NCBI GenBank assembly: GCA_949987565.1
Contig: OX465102.1
Span: 12,540,763 to 12,604,762 of the forward strand
Length of the DNA stretch: 64,000 nt
Direction: 5' to 3'
DNA from: Luidia sarsii
Taxonomy: Eukaryota; Echinodermata; Asteroidea; Paxillosida; Luidiidae
The position numbers were made by a program, and so were the translations under genes. The notes below the pieces were generated by a model that worked only from the letters and a program-made list of their open reading frames with translations, ran no database searches and was not told the DNA's origin. How positions within the stretch are numbered: position 1 is the first letter of the stretch; each line of letters starts with the position of its first letter. This document shows, piece by piece, positions 22,771-33,533 of the stretch.

Positions 22771-23286
22771 ACATGGCAACTAAAATCCAATCCACTCTCT
22801 GACCTAACGCGTATTACGTACGACCTATATGCTGAACGTACGACTTATATATTGTACGTAGGCCTATACGACTTATAAATATACGCGATTTATCTCGTAT
22901 ACGCACGACGTATACGTCGTACGAACGGTACGACATGCACGAATGACTTATGGAAAACATTTCCGTGTATATGCGATGTAACTCGTACGAGCGAATTATA
23001 TTTCTTACGTACGCCATAGATGTTGTACGTGCGACTTATAATTTGCACGTATGACTAATGAATAATGTCCCGTTGGGACGCTATGTAACTCGTACGTATC
23101 AGATGTAAGTCTTACGTACGAGTTTAATCGCGTACCCTTCATTTGGGCATTGTTCATAAGTCGTACGTACACGATAGATGTCGTGCCTACGAGATAAATC
23201 GCGCACCCACGGGATATTGTTCGTGAGATGTACGACATAACAACCGTACGTACGAGTTAGGTCAGAGAAGGGATTTGTTGCCATGT
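22771..23286. mobile_element. Foldback element filled with CGTACGA-like words
   Basis: Ends ACATGGCAAC...CTCTGACCTAAC and GTTAGGTCAGAG...GTTGCCATGT form terminal inverted repeats. The interior is a dense degenerate array of TACGTACGACTTATA, GTAACTCGTACGAG and ATGTCGT-type words. The left-half order (GACTTATG, AACATT, GTAACTCGTACG) reappears inverted in the right half (CGTACGAGTTTAATCGCG, GCATTGTTCATAAGTCGTAC), so the whole 516 bp can fold back. It has no coding capacity. The high density of CG in an otherwise CpG-moderate region is striking. Confidence 0.8.
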
Positions 23287-25365
23287 GTCTATTACAGCTT
23301 CATAGTACATGATTGTCAACATCAGGAACAGCCCCAAAACTCTCGATTTCTGAGAGTTAGGCTTGTTGGAGCTTTAACCGGAGTCTCTGCTTTCAAGTTT
23401 TGGGGGCGGAGAAGATTCTGAGCTGTTGGGTGAAAGGACTATAATGCCGCGAGGTATTGACCGATATGAACCTGAATTGAGCATGACGTTCCAAGTGAAA
23501 AACTTCTTCGGATCGACAGTGTGCGGAGAGTCTAATTCCAGACTCTGCCTGATGTGCAATGAAGCATTTACAGCGTTTGACCCTAGTCCGGTTACCGGAC
23601 TGAGTTTGAATGGCCGCGTATACAGAATGGGTTCATTTGCATTATAGGCACTTAAGCAATAATATAACTCTAAACGGATTATTTTGTGTGGAAGCAAACA
23701 GTTTGAACAATCGGCGAACATACAGTGCTCAGATCAACGGGGGAAAGGGCTTCCCAAACTGAATTCTGCATCGCACAATGAATTCAAAGGTAACGCGTTG
23801 TGGGTGACTGGCATGCTGCATGGCCTACGCGCATTTCGATAAAGCGCCATGGATGCCGGAGGGTGGTCCTTTTGCGTTTACGGTTTAGTAAGTAAGAGTC
23901 ACGGGTTCGAATCCAGCCCCCGCGGCTGCCATTTGCCACAGAGTGCAGAGAGTGCGGTGGCTTGGAAACGTCCCAGAAAGGACAGAGAATTACAACAGAG
24001 CCCACTTTTCCCGATGCATTGCTGGAGCGTATCTCAGCCCGCCATCTTAATGTGAGCCAGAGGCCGTGTTTAGGCGAATCAATGGCCCGCCCTGTGGACG
24101 CGTACGGCCGTGTGCACGTCTATTTCAGGTAACATCAAACTACTACTAGGACGGGGCCCCGTGCTAGGGAGAGGCAGTGGGTGAATACCCAGGCCCTACA
24201 TCGGTTCCTTATCGGGCAGATTGCAAATACTTTGGCGTGCATAGGCGGACTGATTGACTCACGAGACCATAGACTCGTTGAGAGAATGGATTAATCCGCG
24301 CAACATGTAACATTCTGTAAGTCGGGGCTATACAGAAACTGCATCGCAGCGAGATCTCTGGCTCACTTCCTGCTGTCATGCTATACGTGTAGACACGCAC
24401 ACGCGTCCTGCCCATGATCTTTCTCTGTCGATGTATCCATGTTTCCTCAGTCTACTGGGATAACCCCCTTTATCTCCTAAGATACTGTCAGCTTTGTACT
24501 TGATATCCGGGGAGAGGCGGGGGGGGGGCAGGCGAGTTATTTTTATTTTTCGCGCTTGCTTCGCGGAAACGTGCACTTTCCTCGACGCCTTTGTTTCAGA
24601 CAATGGAATCACCACCGTACCTCAAATGAAACCAACAGAAAGGAGGGAACGGAAGCGAACATTAACAGCGGTCCTGAACAAGTAAATAATGAGTCGTTGC
24701 CGTGGAGACGTCGTGCATTTCGGGCCGGCCATGCAGACCCAAACTCATGCGCAGCACGCGAACGTATTATATACACGGAGCTCTTTCCGACCGGTCTCAA
24801 AACGCCGACGCTGTGATTTTTGGTCTGTATAAATAATCACGGTGTCTCTGTGTATGGAAGTCATTACAGCATTATAAAGACCTTACAAAAAATGGTCTGT
24901 GTTTGGAATGAAAACAAGACACGCATGGTGTGCGGAAGCGGTAGGCGGACTGAGGAGTGCGGGTCTCCACCAGTAACTGGTCTCCGCCCATTGGATCATG
25001 GTCCCCATACTGCAGCGTCCCTGGGCTACTGGGTAATAAACCTCCGTAAGTTCAGTCCCAATTGTCTCGGGGGAGACTCCGTCCTATTCCCATACAACCC
25101 ACTCGGTCTGGTCGGAAGTGCGAGAGACCTTCCACCCACGCTGACAGGGGAAGAAGACGATGGACATTACTGTCGCGAAGAGGAAGACGCCCTTTTTGTT
25201 TGGGTGGGGGGGGGCTTTAATAAGGGTCCCGTTAGCATGGAAACCTTATTCTCACGTGGTCTTCTTTTGTCAAATCACAAGATGTAAAGTGTGACGCGGA
25301 TATGGTGGAAGCCGCTTACCGATATGAATAGAACCGAAGACATACAAATCAAACCCGAATGATCG
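23287..25365. other. Intergenic DNA, no gene supported
   Basis: Contains a perfect palindrome AGTCCGGTTACCGGACT near 23586, a SINE-like segment listed separately, and G runs near 24519 and 25205. The longest open frame here (24820-25287, plus, 155 codons) has a plausible GTAAGT donor near 25046 but no recognisable domain, so I leave it uncalled. Confidence 0.45.
23862..23935 (+). mobile_element. tRNA-like SINE head
   Basis: GGGTTCGAATCCAGCCCC is a perfect B-box-type word, preceded at tRNA-like distance by GGTGGTCCTTTTGCG. No acceptor stem closes, so it is a tRNA-derived repeat rather than a tRNA gene. Confidence 0.5.
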
Positions 25366-25500
25366 ATTGAAAAATTGGCACCGAAAACTTTGACTCGACC
25401 GGGATTTGAACCCGAGACCTCTGGAAGTGCGTACCATCTGACCTATCCAGCCCTTGGATGGTGGCGTTCCCTAATAGTCAACTAGTCTTTTAGTCGATTG
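25366..25500 (-). mobile_element. tRNA-derived SINE head
   Basis: The minus strand reads GGGCTGGATAGGTCAGATGG (A-box region) and then CTCGGGTTCAAATCCCGG (B-box with T-stem-like arms). The 3' side (TCGAGTCAAAG) does not pair with the 5' side, so a functional tRNA is excluded. The upstream word CTAGTTGACTATT is shared with the copy at 42818-42990, marking the family's 5' region. Confidence 0.65.
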
Positions 25501-26183
25501 TTGGAAATTCAAAGTTCCTCTTTATTAAACTCCCTCTTTATTTTGATATTCGCTGTTTCTTGGTCATTTTTATTTTTAGTCAGTAAGAGAATTGCAACAT
25601 GTTTGCATATTACTGTACAACGTTCCTCTTTTCTCGGAAAATTTGACATTTCATGGAATGTCTAATACCATCACACACATTTCGATGAATAAGCAATTTC
25701 TGAAATATGGATTGTCCGGAAATTGGGCACTTTGCAAATGCATCCTTAAAACAAGATCGTCAACCATATATCATGTGATAGCCTACTCGTTGCCTCTGAT
25801 TATACCATAGCATTCGGATATCGGGTGCTGTGCGTGAAATACGGGAATTGAACGGCACTGCATAGCTGGCGAACATCGATAATTCATTCGTTCATTTCTC
25901 CCCTATAGCCTTTTCGAGTCAAAGGCAACCACAGATTCCCAACGACCTTTCTCCAATCCCTGCTTTCATGCTGTCCTTATTGGGCCTTGCTCAAACTAAG
26001 CCCTGTAGTCCTACACTATTCGATGTTACCCTCCCACCCCTGTTTATATCCGTTCGCTCTCCTTCTCCCTCCTTTTACAGTGCCATGGGAAACGTATGTT
26101 TGATAAAACGCGGCCTCGTGTGCTCGAGCAGATTTCGGATACTGAAGCGGCTCAATAAGATTGGCCACGAGCCTCTATTAGAA
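25501..26183. other. Intergenic DNA, no gene seen
   Basis: The family D companion word TTGCAACATGTTTGCATATT occurs at about 25591-25611 without the hairpin part. Otherwise nothing recognised. Confidence 0.5.
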
Positions 26184-27040
26184 TGAGCCCGAGCCATTAT
26201 GTGCCTTACTCATTAAACAGCTCGAGCCATTATGTGCCTTGCTCATTATAGACAGCCCGAGCCATTATGTGCATTGCTCATTATAGACAGCCCGAGCCAT
26301 TATGTGCCTTGCTCATTATAGACAGCCCGAGCCATTATGTGCATTGCTCATTATAGACAGCCCGAGCCATTATGTGCATTGCTCATATATAGACAGCACG
26401 AGCCGTCTGTGCCTTGCTCATATAGACAGCCCGAGCCGTCTGTGCCTTGCTCATATAGACAGCCCGAGCCATTATGTGCCTTGCTCATATAGACAGCCCG
26501 AGCCGTCTGTGCCTTGCTCATTTAACAGCCCGAGCCATTATGTGCATTGCTCGTATAGACAGCCCGAGCCATTATGTGCCTTGCTCATATAGACAGCCCG
26601 AGCCATTATGTGCCTTGCTCATATAGACAGCCCGAGCCGTCTGTGCCTTGCTCATATAGACAGCCCGAGCCGTCTGTGCCTTGCTCATATAGACAGCCCG
26701 AGCCGTCTGTGCCTTGCTCATATAGACAGCCCGAGCCGTCTGTGCCTTGCTCGTAAAGACAGCCCGAGCCGTCTGTGCCTTGCTCGTAAAGACAGCCCGA
26801 GCCGTCTGTGCCTTGCTCATATAGACAGCCCGAGCCGTCTGTGCCTTGCTCGTATAGACAGCCCGAGCCGTCTGTGCCTTGCTCGTATAGACAGCCCGAG
26901 CCATTATGTGCATTGCTCATATAGACAGCCCGAGCCATTATGTGCGTTGCTCGTATAGACAGCCCGAGCCGTCTGTGCCTTGCTCGTATAGACAGCCCGA
27001 GCCATTATGTGCCTTGCTCATATAGACAGCCCGAGCCGTT
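26184..27040. repeat. 33/34-bp minisatellite, 26 copies, two variants
   Basis: The unit is approximately ATAGACAGCCCGAGCC + (CATTATGTG or CGTCTGTG) + CCTTGCTC. I count 26 units by eye, the last partial. The CATTATG form makes a 34-bp unit and the GTCTG form a 33-bp unit. They occur as six of the first, two of the second, a mixed stretch, eight of the second (units 14-21), then a mixed end. Runs of 33-bp units keep frames open on both strands, giving spurious Ser-Arg-Leu-Cys and Tyr-Glu-Gln repeats. Confidence 0.95.
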
Positions 27041-27485
27041 GCCGCCGCAGTCGTGACGTCACCCTGTGGTCTCTAGATATTGTAGTTGTCGCAGGTTGGT
27101 GCCAAGTGATTCCCCTTCGGGAAAGCAGCGAAAAGTGATGCAATTAAGGCTGACCTTGTGCGGTGGACTTGGCTATCCCAAAACAATTAAGCAACATAAT
27201 TAGCATAGTGTAGAACATCGTGCAGTGAAGCTGTCCCGTTTGATGTGCACACGACTGTGAGGAGTGCTAGTAAAGTAACGCAAACAAAGAATCCGAAAAA
27301 AGGAACACATAATAAGTAATTCAAGCAAACACACATTTTGTTACGAGTCTCCTGACAACGGGTAGAGTATACCGGCTATCATACACATTGCCCGAAACGT
27401 CGAGTTGCCAGCACTTTTCAGAGAAACACCCCGTGTCACAAGGAAAGTTGAAACCTTCAAATCTTATCCAACACCAAATATCAAA
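27041..27485. other. Intergenic DNA, no gene seen
   Basis: No repeat or gene recognised apart from a CGAAACGTCGAG word near 27392. Confidence 0.5.
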
Positions 27486-27660
27486 CACGAGAATGGCCTG
27501 ACGCTTCGATCCTTGCAGTGCCTTTCTCAAAGGCAGAATCTGAGAAAGGTACTGTTAGGATAGAGACGTAAAGGCCCTCCTGAATCTTGACATTCGCATT
27601 TTGGGTCATTTTTGGTAAGTAAGCAGTTTGCAACATGTTTGCATATTTCAGGTCAGCGCT
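27486..27660. mobile_element. Repeat family D, hairpin plus tail
   Basis: GGCCTGACGCTTCGATCCTT...CCTTTCTCAAAGG is followed by the inverted arm GAGAAAGGTACTGTTAGGAT, AGAGACGTAAAGGCC, and then the companion tail GTAAGCAGTTTGCAACATG (27617). It is a diverged copy of the hairpin at 30081-30196. Confidence 0.65.
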
Positions 27661-28241
27661 TAAGTGTTTTAGTATCGAAGTTGAGGGTTTGCTGCATTAC
27701 ATTGGTAAGCTCCCAAGACTTACCCAGGACGGACGATGGGGGCGTAAAGTTGCTCTCGCCACAGAAGAGAACGTATCACTTGATTCCCGAAACAAAGTAC
27801 AATTATGATATGAGAAAACACTTAAATCACCCCTTTCTCCTCTAAGTGCTCATTATTACGATATAAGGCACATCATATTTTAATTTTACCTTTATTCCCA
27901 GTAGCAGAACTATACTACTGTACCTCTTAAACGATTCTTTTTTTTAAAAGAGAACGTTAACGAAACAACATGACGTCTGGATTCCAGCGAGTCTTTTCTA
28001 AAGGGATATGCATTTTTCATTTGCAAAACAGAAGTAATCCCAACTTGTGGCAAACTGCTTACTGATTTAAATGACCCAAACGCACATCACCAACTAAATA
28101 AATACTTCGGACAGCCTGCCGTTTCGATTCTGGAAGGATGATTCTCACAGATAGAATCCTGCTACATGATCCAAACGTGGTGTTCTCTCGAATTATAGAC
28201 GAAAACAATGCCACGATGTTGCATTCCACTATATGCTGACC

Positions 28242-28325
28242 AGAAACAATGGAAACTGAGAAAGACATGTCGAGCGAGAGGTACACAAAAAAGGGGGTCA
28301 CAGCACCCTGACCGAGCCTATAGTT
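28242..28325 (+). repeat. Dispersed direct repeat, copy 1
   Basis: AGAAACAATGGAAACTGAG through CCTGACCGAGCCTATAGTT is nearly identical to 29804-29886. One substitution and a one-base A-run length difference are visible. Confidence 0.85.
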
Positions 28326-29673
28326 GGAGACGAATTACGGGCAGGAGGGGCCGTCCAGCACGGTGGTTTCGATCAGGGCTTAAAGGTTAACTGCCAGTCT
28401 ACCCCGCTCAACTACAGACCGTCGCCCGTCCCTGTGAGCGGAGATTGGAAACAGCCCCTCTCCTCCACCGTGTGAGAAGCCACAGGAAAGACATTCAGGT
28501 TTCTCTTTGTGACACAGTTTATTCTACTATACAAACGCCAGCTCAGTGCTGGGATCTTCAACACGAGCGTCGGCATTATTATAGTCCGCTCATTTCTTCT
28601 CCGCATACTCTCTGCTGCACAAGAGCGAGAAATGCAGAGGCCGTGATTCCCTATGGAAGTTGAAACCTTCGTGTTTTGTGATAAACAGTGGTTCCTCTTC
28701 CCAAACCTATAGGCCCTACATGAAATGACTTTGCCAAATCTCGGTCAATACACTAGTGTGTACAGAAACTGAATGGAAATACTGAACATTATAAACATTT
28801 GCTCCAGATATCGAATGGTGATAATGTTGATCGTGAAAAACCTGAACCTTTGATTGGGTCGGTTCAAATCAATCGGCGACTCCTCACGTTTCTGATACAA
28901 CGTTATCAAATCAAGGGTTGGGTAAACGCTTTTGCCCAAAGCTGTTTGCCCAAAGTTCCTCAAAAAATGTCCAGTGGTATTGGACAGTATACGATGTAAG
29001 AACCCAATGGCTGATGTGTGTCTCTTAAAATCAATCACCAACGCCTGGCATATGCTTTCTGATATAGATTGAGCAGACCATGTGTTGGTGTACACATTTA
29101 CGAGGCAATTTGGTATGTAGTCAGTGCGGATTGGTCCCGTCCCCTTTATCAAATTGGCTGGAAAATCCGGGTTTGTGGTTCTTTCTTAGAATACTTCGCT
29201 GTCAAGGATGTTAATCTAGCATAATAACAATATCAGAAATTAGATTTGGAAGGCCTGACGTTCCAATCCTTTAACCTTTATCATGCACCTTGGTCATTTG
29301 TTTTAGTCAGTCAGCAGTTTGCAGAGTGTTTGCATGTTACTATGAAAAATAACAACCCAAAGGTAGGACGTACATATTCACCATGCAGTTATGACAAATG
29401 AATAGGGATATTAGTGTAGGAGATAATAAAAAACACGTGTTCTCCAAGGGATGCTAATGAAATCTGCCCAATTGGCCAATTGAACATCCAAGATGGCGGC
29501 CATTGCTCAAAATGGCTGCCAAAAAAGCCACCCTAAGTTGGTGTTTTGCTTATATTAATATATAAGCGTTCGTGCAGCAACAGCTATACTTCATCACATG
29601 CAAGGAAGGGGACAGTCTGAATAATGAAGATAAAGATGGAATCGGTATGGAATCCGCCGCACGCCCTCCTGCC

Positions 29674-29745
29674 TGCTGGGTGGTCCATTGGTTAGGACTG
29701 ACGGGTTCCAATCACGCCCGAGCTGCCTGTAGTATTTCAGCGGAC
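29674..29745 (+). mobile_element. tRNA-like SINE head
   Basis: TGGTCCATTGGTTAGGACTG (A-box-like) and ACGGGTTCCAATCACGCCCG (B-box-like) lie at tRNA spacing. The stems do not close, so it is a SINE-type repeat. Confidence 0.5.
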
Positions 29746-29803
29746 AAACGGGGCAAAGGTACCGGGCATAACAGTGTTTGATTACGCGTTTATCGAGCAG
29801 GCT

Positions 29804-29886
29804 AGAAACAATGGAAACTGAGAAAGACATGTCGAGCGAGAAGTACACAAAAAGGGGGTCACAGCACCCTGACCGAGCCTATAGTT
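29804..29886 (+). repeat. Dispersed direct repeat, copy 2
   Basis: Near-identical to 28242-28325. It is flanked by three repeats of TTTATCGAGCAGG (29789, 29885, 29920), two of which precede partial copies of AAACAATGGAAACTGAG. Confidence 0.85.
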
Positions 29887-30045
29887 TATCGAGCAGGCCA
29901 AACAATGGAAACTGAGAGTTTATCGAGCAGGTCAAACCCTTGTCGAAGTACATTCCTCTCGACGCAAAATCATATTTGATTTACGATGGGACCGTTAACA
30001 GCAACACGATGTAGCTGGAACTCTGATATTATCTGATAATAAGTT

Positions 30046-30196
30046 GCAAACTGCTTACTGACTAAAATTACCAAAATGCAAATCTTAAAATTTAGTGGGC
30101 CTGACGTTTCGATCCTAGCAGGACCTTTCTCAAAGTCAGAGCCTTGAGAAAGGTCTTGCTAGGATCGAAACGTCAGGCCCACTAAATTTTAAGATT
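30046..30196. mobile_element. Repeat family D, near-perfect hairpin
   Basis: The companion word TTGCAAACTGCTTACTGAC (30053) is followed by a hairpin. The left arm is 30081-30133 (AATCTTAAAATTTAGTGGGC...), the loop is 10 nt, and the right arm is 30144-30196. The arms are 53 bp with a single mismatch (AGCAGGACC versus AGCAAGACC). It is the best-preserved copy of a family also found at 13978, 27486, 28045, 30518, 32081, 34866, 41616, 43650, 44381 and 62687. Confidence 0.88.
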
Positions 30197-30517
30197 ATCT
30201 GATATTGAGTAAAACGCGAGCCCTATTGTGTCAATACAGTGGTGATGATCAGCGATCCTCGGTTCAGCAAACTCTCATCCTACTCTATCTTTGTTCTGCT
30301 CTCTGCGGAACAATGGCCACTTGTTCAAAGCCAAAGCCCCCGTTTTCATTTCTGCTTGGTTGGATCATGAATGAATGTGAGACCTGGAGATCTTGTTCAG
30401 TGTACCGAAACCTAAACCAGTATTTTGGATCATGGAAGAGATCACGGCCCTTTTTTTTACAGGGCATGAAGCTATAAGCAACAAGGCGTACACCGCGCGG
30501 AAACCTCGCCTCATAGA

Positions 30518-30570
30518 AACGAGACATGGCGAGAGCCTTCTACGGTCGAAACGTCAGGTCCACTAAATAG
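30518..30570 (-). mobile_element. Repeat family D, single arm
   Basis: GAGAGCCTTCTACGGTCGAA, ACGTCAGGTCCACTAAATAG is one arm of the D hairpin. A GTAAGCAGTTTGAACC tail follows at about 30602. Confidence 0.6.
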
Positions 30571-32080
30571 TGCACGGTTTGCTTTTTGGTCAGAAAAATC
30601 TGTAAGCAGTTTGAACCATTTGGTGCATACATCATAAAGTTGACACCGCAAATTCACATATGCAGGCCTATACGATATGTTCCTTTTTGCAAATATTAGG
30701 CGTAGAAAATTCGAGCGATTCATAATAGTGCACCCTCAACATTTTGCAAGACGTTGTGTCAACTATTTCCCGTCGTGCATATTGGGCCGACAGACTCCGG
30801 CCATTGCGATTGGCCAACGCGTTGCAAACTCTTGAGGGCGCACTATTATTATGGATCGACTCATTCACAGGAGAAAGCGCAGTACAAAGGCGTGCACGAT
30901 TGTCTCACCTGTTTAACAAATAGACGCCTTTATTGCTTGTAGCAGTTATTCACGGTTAAACAGCCCTCTGAAAATTGGCCTTCGGGGCGCAGCTTTCTTT
31001 TAGAGTCGCTTAAGCTTGGAAATCTGCTCGGCCCAAAGAGTTAATCCTCTTATATCTCTTATAGATATAGGGGATGTACCTTATTAGAAAACCTACCGTA
31101 CATGATTAGGCAGAGTGGCCAGATTCTTTCTTCTCCGCCTTCCAGCTTTCCCGAGCTCCAAAGAGAGCCAGCCCGAGGAACCCATTCGCTACTTGGCGTA
31201 TGGAGGGAATTTTACAAGCGTCCGTTCCGAACGAGATACGAACCGGCAACCTTGGGCACTGCAGACCAACGCTCTAACCGTTGGACCACGGTGCCCCCCC
31301 CCCCCACACACAACCGCATTTCCATGAGCTGTGCAATCCAGCCCCATGTGCATGTACTCGATCATGGTTTCTGGTGCCCACGAGGCTGACCTTGGCCCCA
31401 ATTTATATAGCGCTACCCAATCAGGAAGCCTCGCTTATAAGCATGAACCAAAAAACCCCGCTAAGCATTTAAAAATCCTTCGTGCATAAAAAAAGTATAA
31501 CTTGTTGCACCTGATGCTCATTGTGTTCGTCCCGAGACCTATATTGTGTGATTAGCATAAACCTATTAACAGAACTGTGACTTGCAACTTGGTTTTGATC
31601 GCCTAAGCAAAAGGTCGGCACTTTTCATCAGCAGCGCTGTGGAATGTTGTCCCATATTCGGCCTCTAAGCAGGGCTCAGTTTCTATACAGCTGCTCTGAC
31701 GCGGAGACCAGCCGAAGCGGAGAAAACTTTGCTGAATACAGTAGCCCAGAGGTCAATCTATACTTAGCAAGAGCAACTCCTGTCCAAGCCTTTGCAGGAC
31801 TGCCAACCGCATTTCAGATGGTAAGAGGGCTGGCGCGCAATACCAGATGTCTCGGGCTCAAGTGCAGGGGGTGGCTTTTGCTAAGCCCTCCGATGTATCG
31901 GAATTCAACTTAAGATGGATAGCCCATCGTATAGGCAGTGTGGTTTCTGTGCATCGATTATCGTCGTGCGATTGGTCGTTAATCACGATTTTTTTTATGA
32001 AATCGACCAGTCAAGGTTTTCTTAATTGTTACAAAAAACCTCCCACTCGGTATCTCCTTTGATTATTTTTAGATTTCAAA
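30571..32080. other. Intergenic DNA, no gene seen
   Basis: A C run at 31294-31307 adjoins the SINE head listed separately. Other open frames match nothing recognisable. Confidence 0.5.
31230..31296 (-). mobile_element. tRNA-derived SINE head
   Basis: The minus strand reads GGCACCGTGGTCCAACGGTT, AGAGCGTTGGTCTGCAGTG, then GGTTGCCGGTTCGTATCTCG: A-box and B-box at tRNA spacing with an anticodon-arm-like middle. The 3' sequence does not pair with GGCACCG, so a functional tRNA is unlikely. Confidence 0.6.
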
Positions 32081-32118
32081 AATTAGAGGGCCAGACGTCT
32101 CGATCCAAGCAGGACCTT
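32081..32118 (+). mobile_element. Repeat family D, single arm
   Basis: GGGCCAGACGTCTCGATCCA followed by AGCAGGACCTTTCTCAAA. No opposite arm is present. Confidence 0.65.
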
Positions 32119-32410
32119 TCTCAAACTAAAGCAATAAAATCATTTCTTTGGACAATTTTAAGGGATTACAAATCGCATACAATCATGGTGAGTAATCATG
32201 TCTTAGGCCCTATTCAGTGAGATTTTCCATTCTAAACAAGTTAACACTGTCAGGCAGGTCTTATGCAGTTGGTTACTGGGGTCATTTTAACCTCAGCAAG
32301 AATGTTTCTGCTTTGCAGGTTTGCACGGTGGAATCAGAATACACATTGGAATGTTTACGGTGACACCGTGCAAGCGTCATCTCTTTCGAGAAGGAAAGCT
32401 GGCTTTTCCC

Positions 32411-33533
32411 AGAGTCATTCTCATTCTCGAAATAGATGTGTTTTTTTGTTCATAGAGCCTTGATCGGTATCGAAAGAGATGGGTTTTTTTCGGAGCCATA
32501 CTCATTCTCTGAAGATATGATTCTTTTTTATCAGAGTCATGATAATTCTGGAAAGAGATCATATTTTTTTTCAGGCCCATGATCATTCTCGAAAGAGATG
32601 ATTTTTTTGTTTCTCTGAGCCTTGATCATTCTCGACAGAAATTATTTTGCTAACAGAGCCATGATCATTCTCGAAAGAGATGATTTTTCCTCACAGACCC
32701 TTGATCATTCTCGAAAGAGATGATTTTTCCTCACAGACCCTTGATCATTCTCGAAAGAGATGATTTTTCCTCACAGACCCTTGATCATTCTCGAAAGAGA
32801 TGTTTTATTTTGTTCACAGAGCATTGATCATTCTCGAAAGAAATGGGGTTTTTTGTTCACAGAGCCATGATCATTCTCGAAAGAAATGGGTTTTTTTCAC
32901 AGAGCCTTGATCATTCTCGAAAGATTTTTTTTTGCACAGAGCCATGATCATTCTCGAAAGAATTTTTTTTGCTCACAGGGTCTTGGTCGTTCTCGAAAGA
33001 GATGATTTTTCTTCACAGAGCCTTGATCATTCTCGAACGAGATGATTTATTTTGTTCACAGAGCATCGATCATTCTCGAAAGAAATGGTTTTTTTTTTGT
33101 TCACAGAGCCATGATCATTCTCGAAAGAAATGGGTTTTTTTTCACAGAGCCTTGATCATTCTAGAAAGAAATTGGTGTTTTTTTCACAGAGCCTTGATCA
33201 TTCTCGAAAGAAATGGGATTTTTTTCACAGAGCCTTGATCATTCTCGAAATATTTTTTGTTGTTGTTCACAGAGCCATGAACATTCTCGAAAGAATTTTT
33301 TTTTTTCACAGAGCCATGATCATTATCGAAAGAAATTGTTTTTTTTCACAGAGCCTTGATCATTCTCGAAAGAAATGGGTTTTTTTCACAGAGCCTTGAT
33401 CATTCTCGAAAGATTTTTTTTTCACAGAGCCATGATCATTCTCGAAAGAAATTATTTTGCTCACAGGGTCTTGGTCGTTCTCGAAAGAGATGTTGTTTTT
33501 TTTTATCACAGAGCAACGACCATTTTTAGCGCC
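32411..33533. repeat. T-rich minisatellite with TTCTCGAA cores, about 27 units
   Basis: Units of roughly 37-46 bp have the consensus CACAGAGCCTTGATCATTCT, CGAAAGAAATG and then T5-T9. Length varies mainly through the T run and the GTTCACA/CTCACA junction. Each unit contains the palindromes TGATCA and TTCTCGAA (TTCGAGAA on the other strand). Three consecutive units near 32676-32800 are identical, showing recent expansion. Open frames through it are artefacts. Confidence 0.93.

Larger units (their letters stand above)
27661..30045. other. Intergenic DNA with dispersed repeat copies
   Basis: Holds a family D remnant near 28045-28145 (CAAACTGCTTACTGATTTAA ... GCCTGCCGTTTCGATTCTGG), another near 29248-29340, the paired repeat at 28242/29804, and a YY1-like word AAGATGGCGGCC at 29491. 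No gene supported. Confidence 0.5.

Noticed and set aside
24820..25287. 155-codon plus frame as a gene
   Set aside because: No domain recognised; a possible GTAAGT donor lies in the middle, but nothing else supports it.
25397..25468. Functional tRNA gene on the minus strand
   Set aside because: A and B boxes are present but the acceptor stem does not pair and the same segment recurs in diverged copies, so it is a SINE head.
26302..26958. Open frames through the 33/34-bp minisatellite
   Set aside because: Open only where consecutive 33-bp units occur; the 34-bp units shift frame and both strands are open.
26184..27040. CRISPR array
   Set aside because: Regular units of 33-34 bp have no unique spacers between them, and the context is eukaryotic.
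31230..31296. Functional tRNA gene on the minus strand
   Set aside because: tRNA-like boxes and middle are good, but the 3' end does not complement GGCACCG; treated as a SINE.
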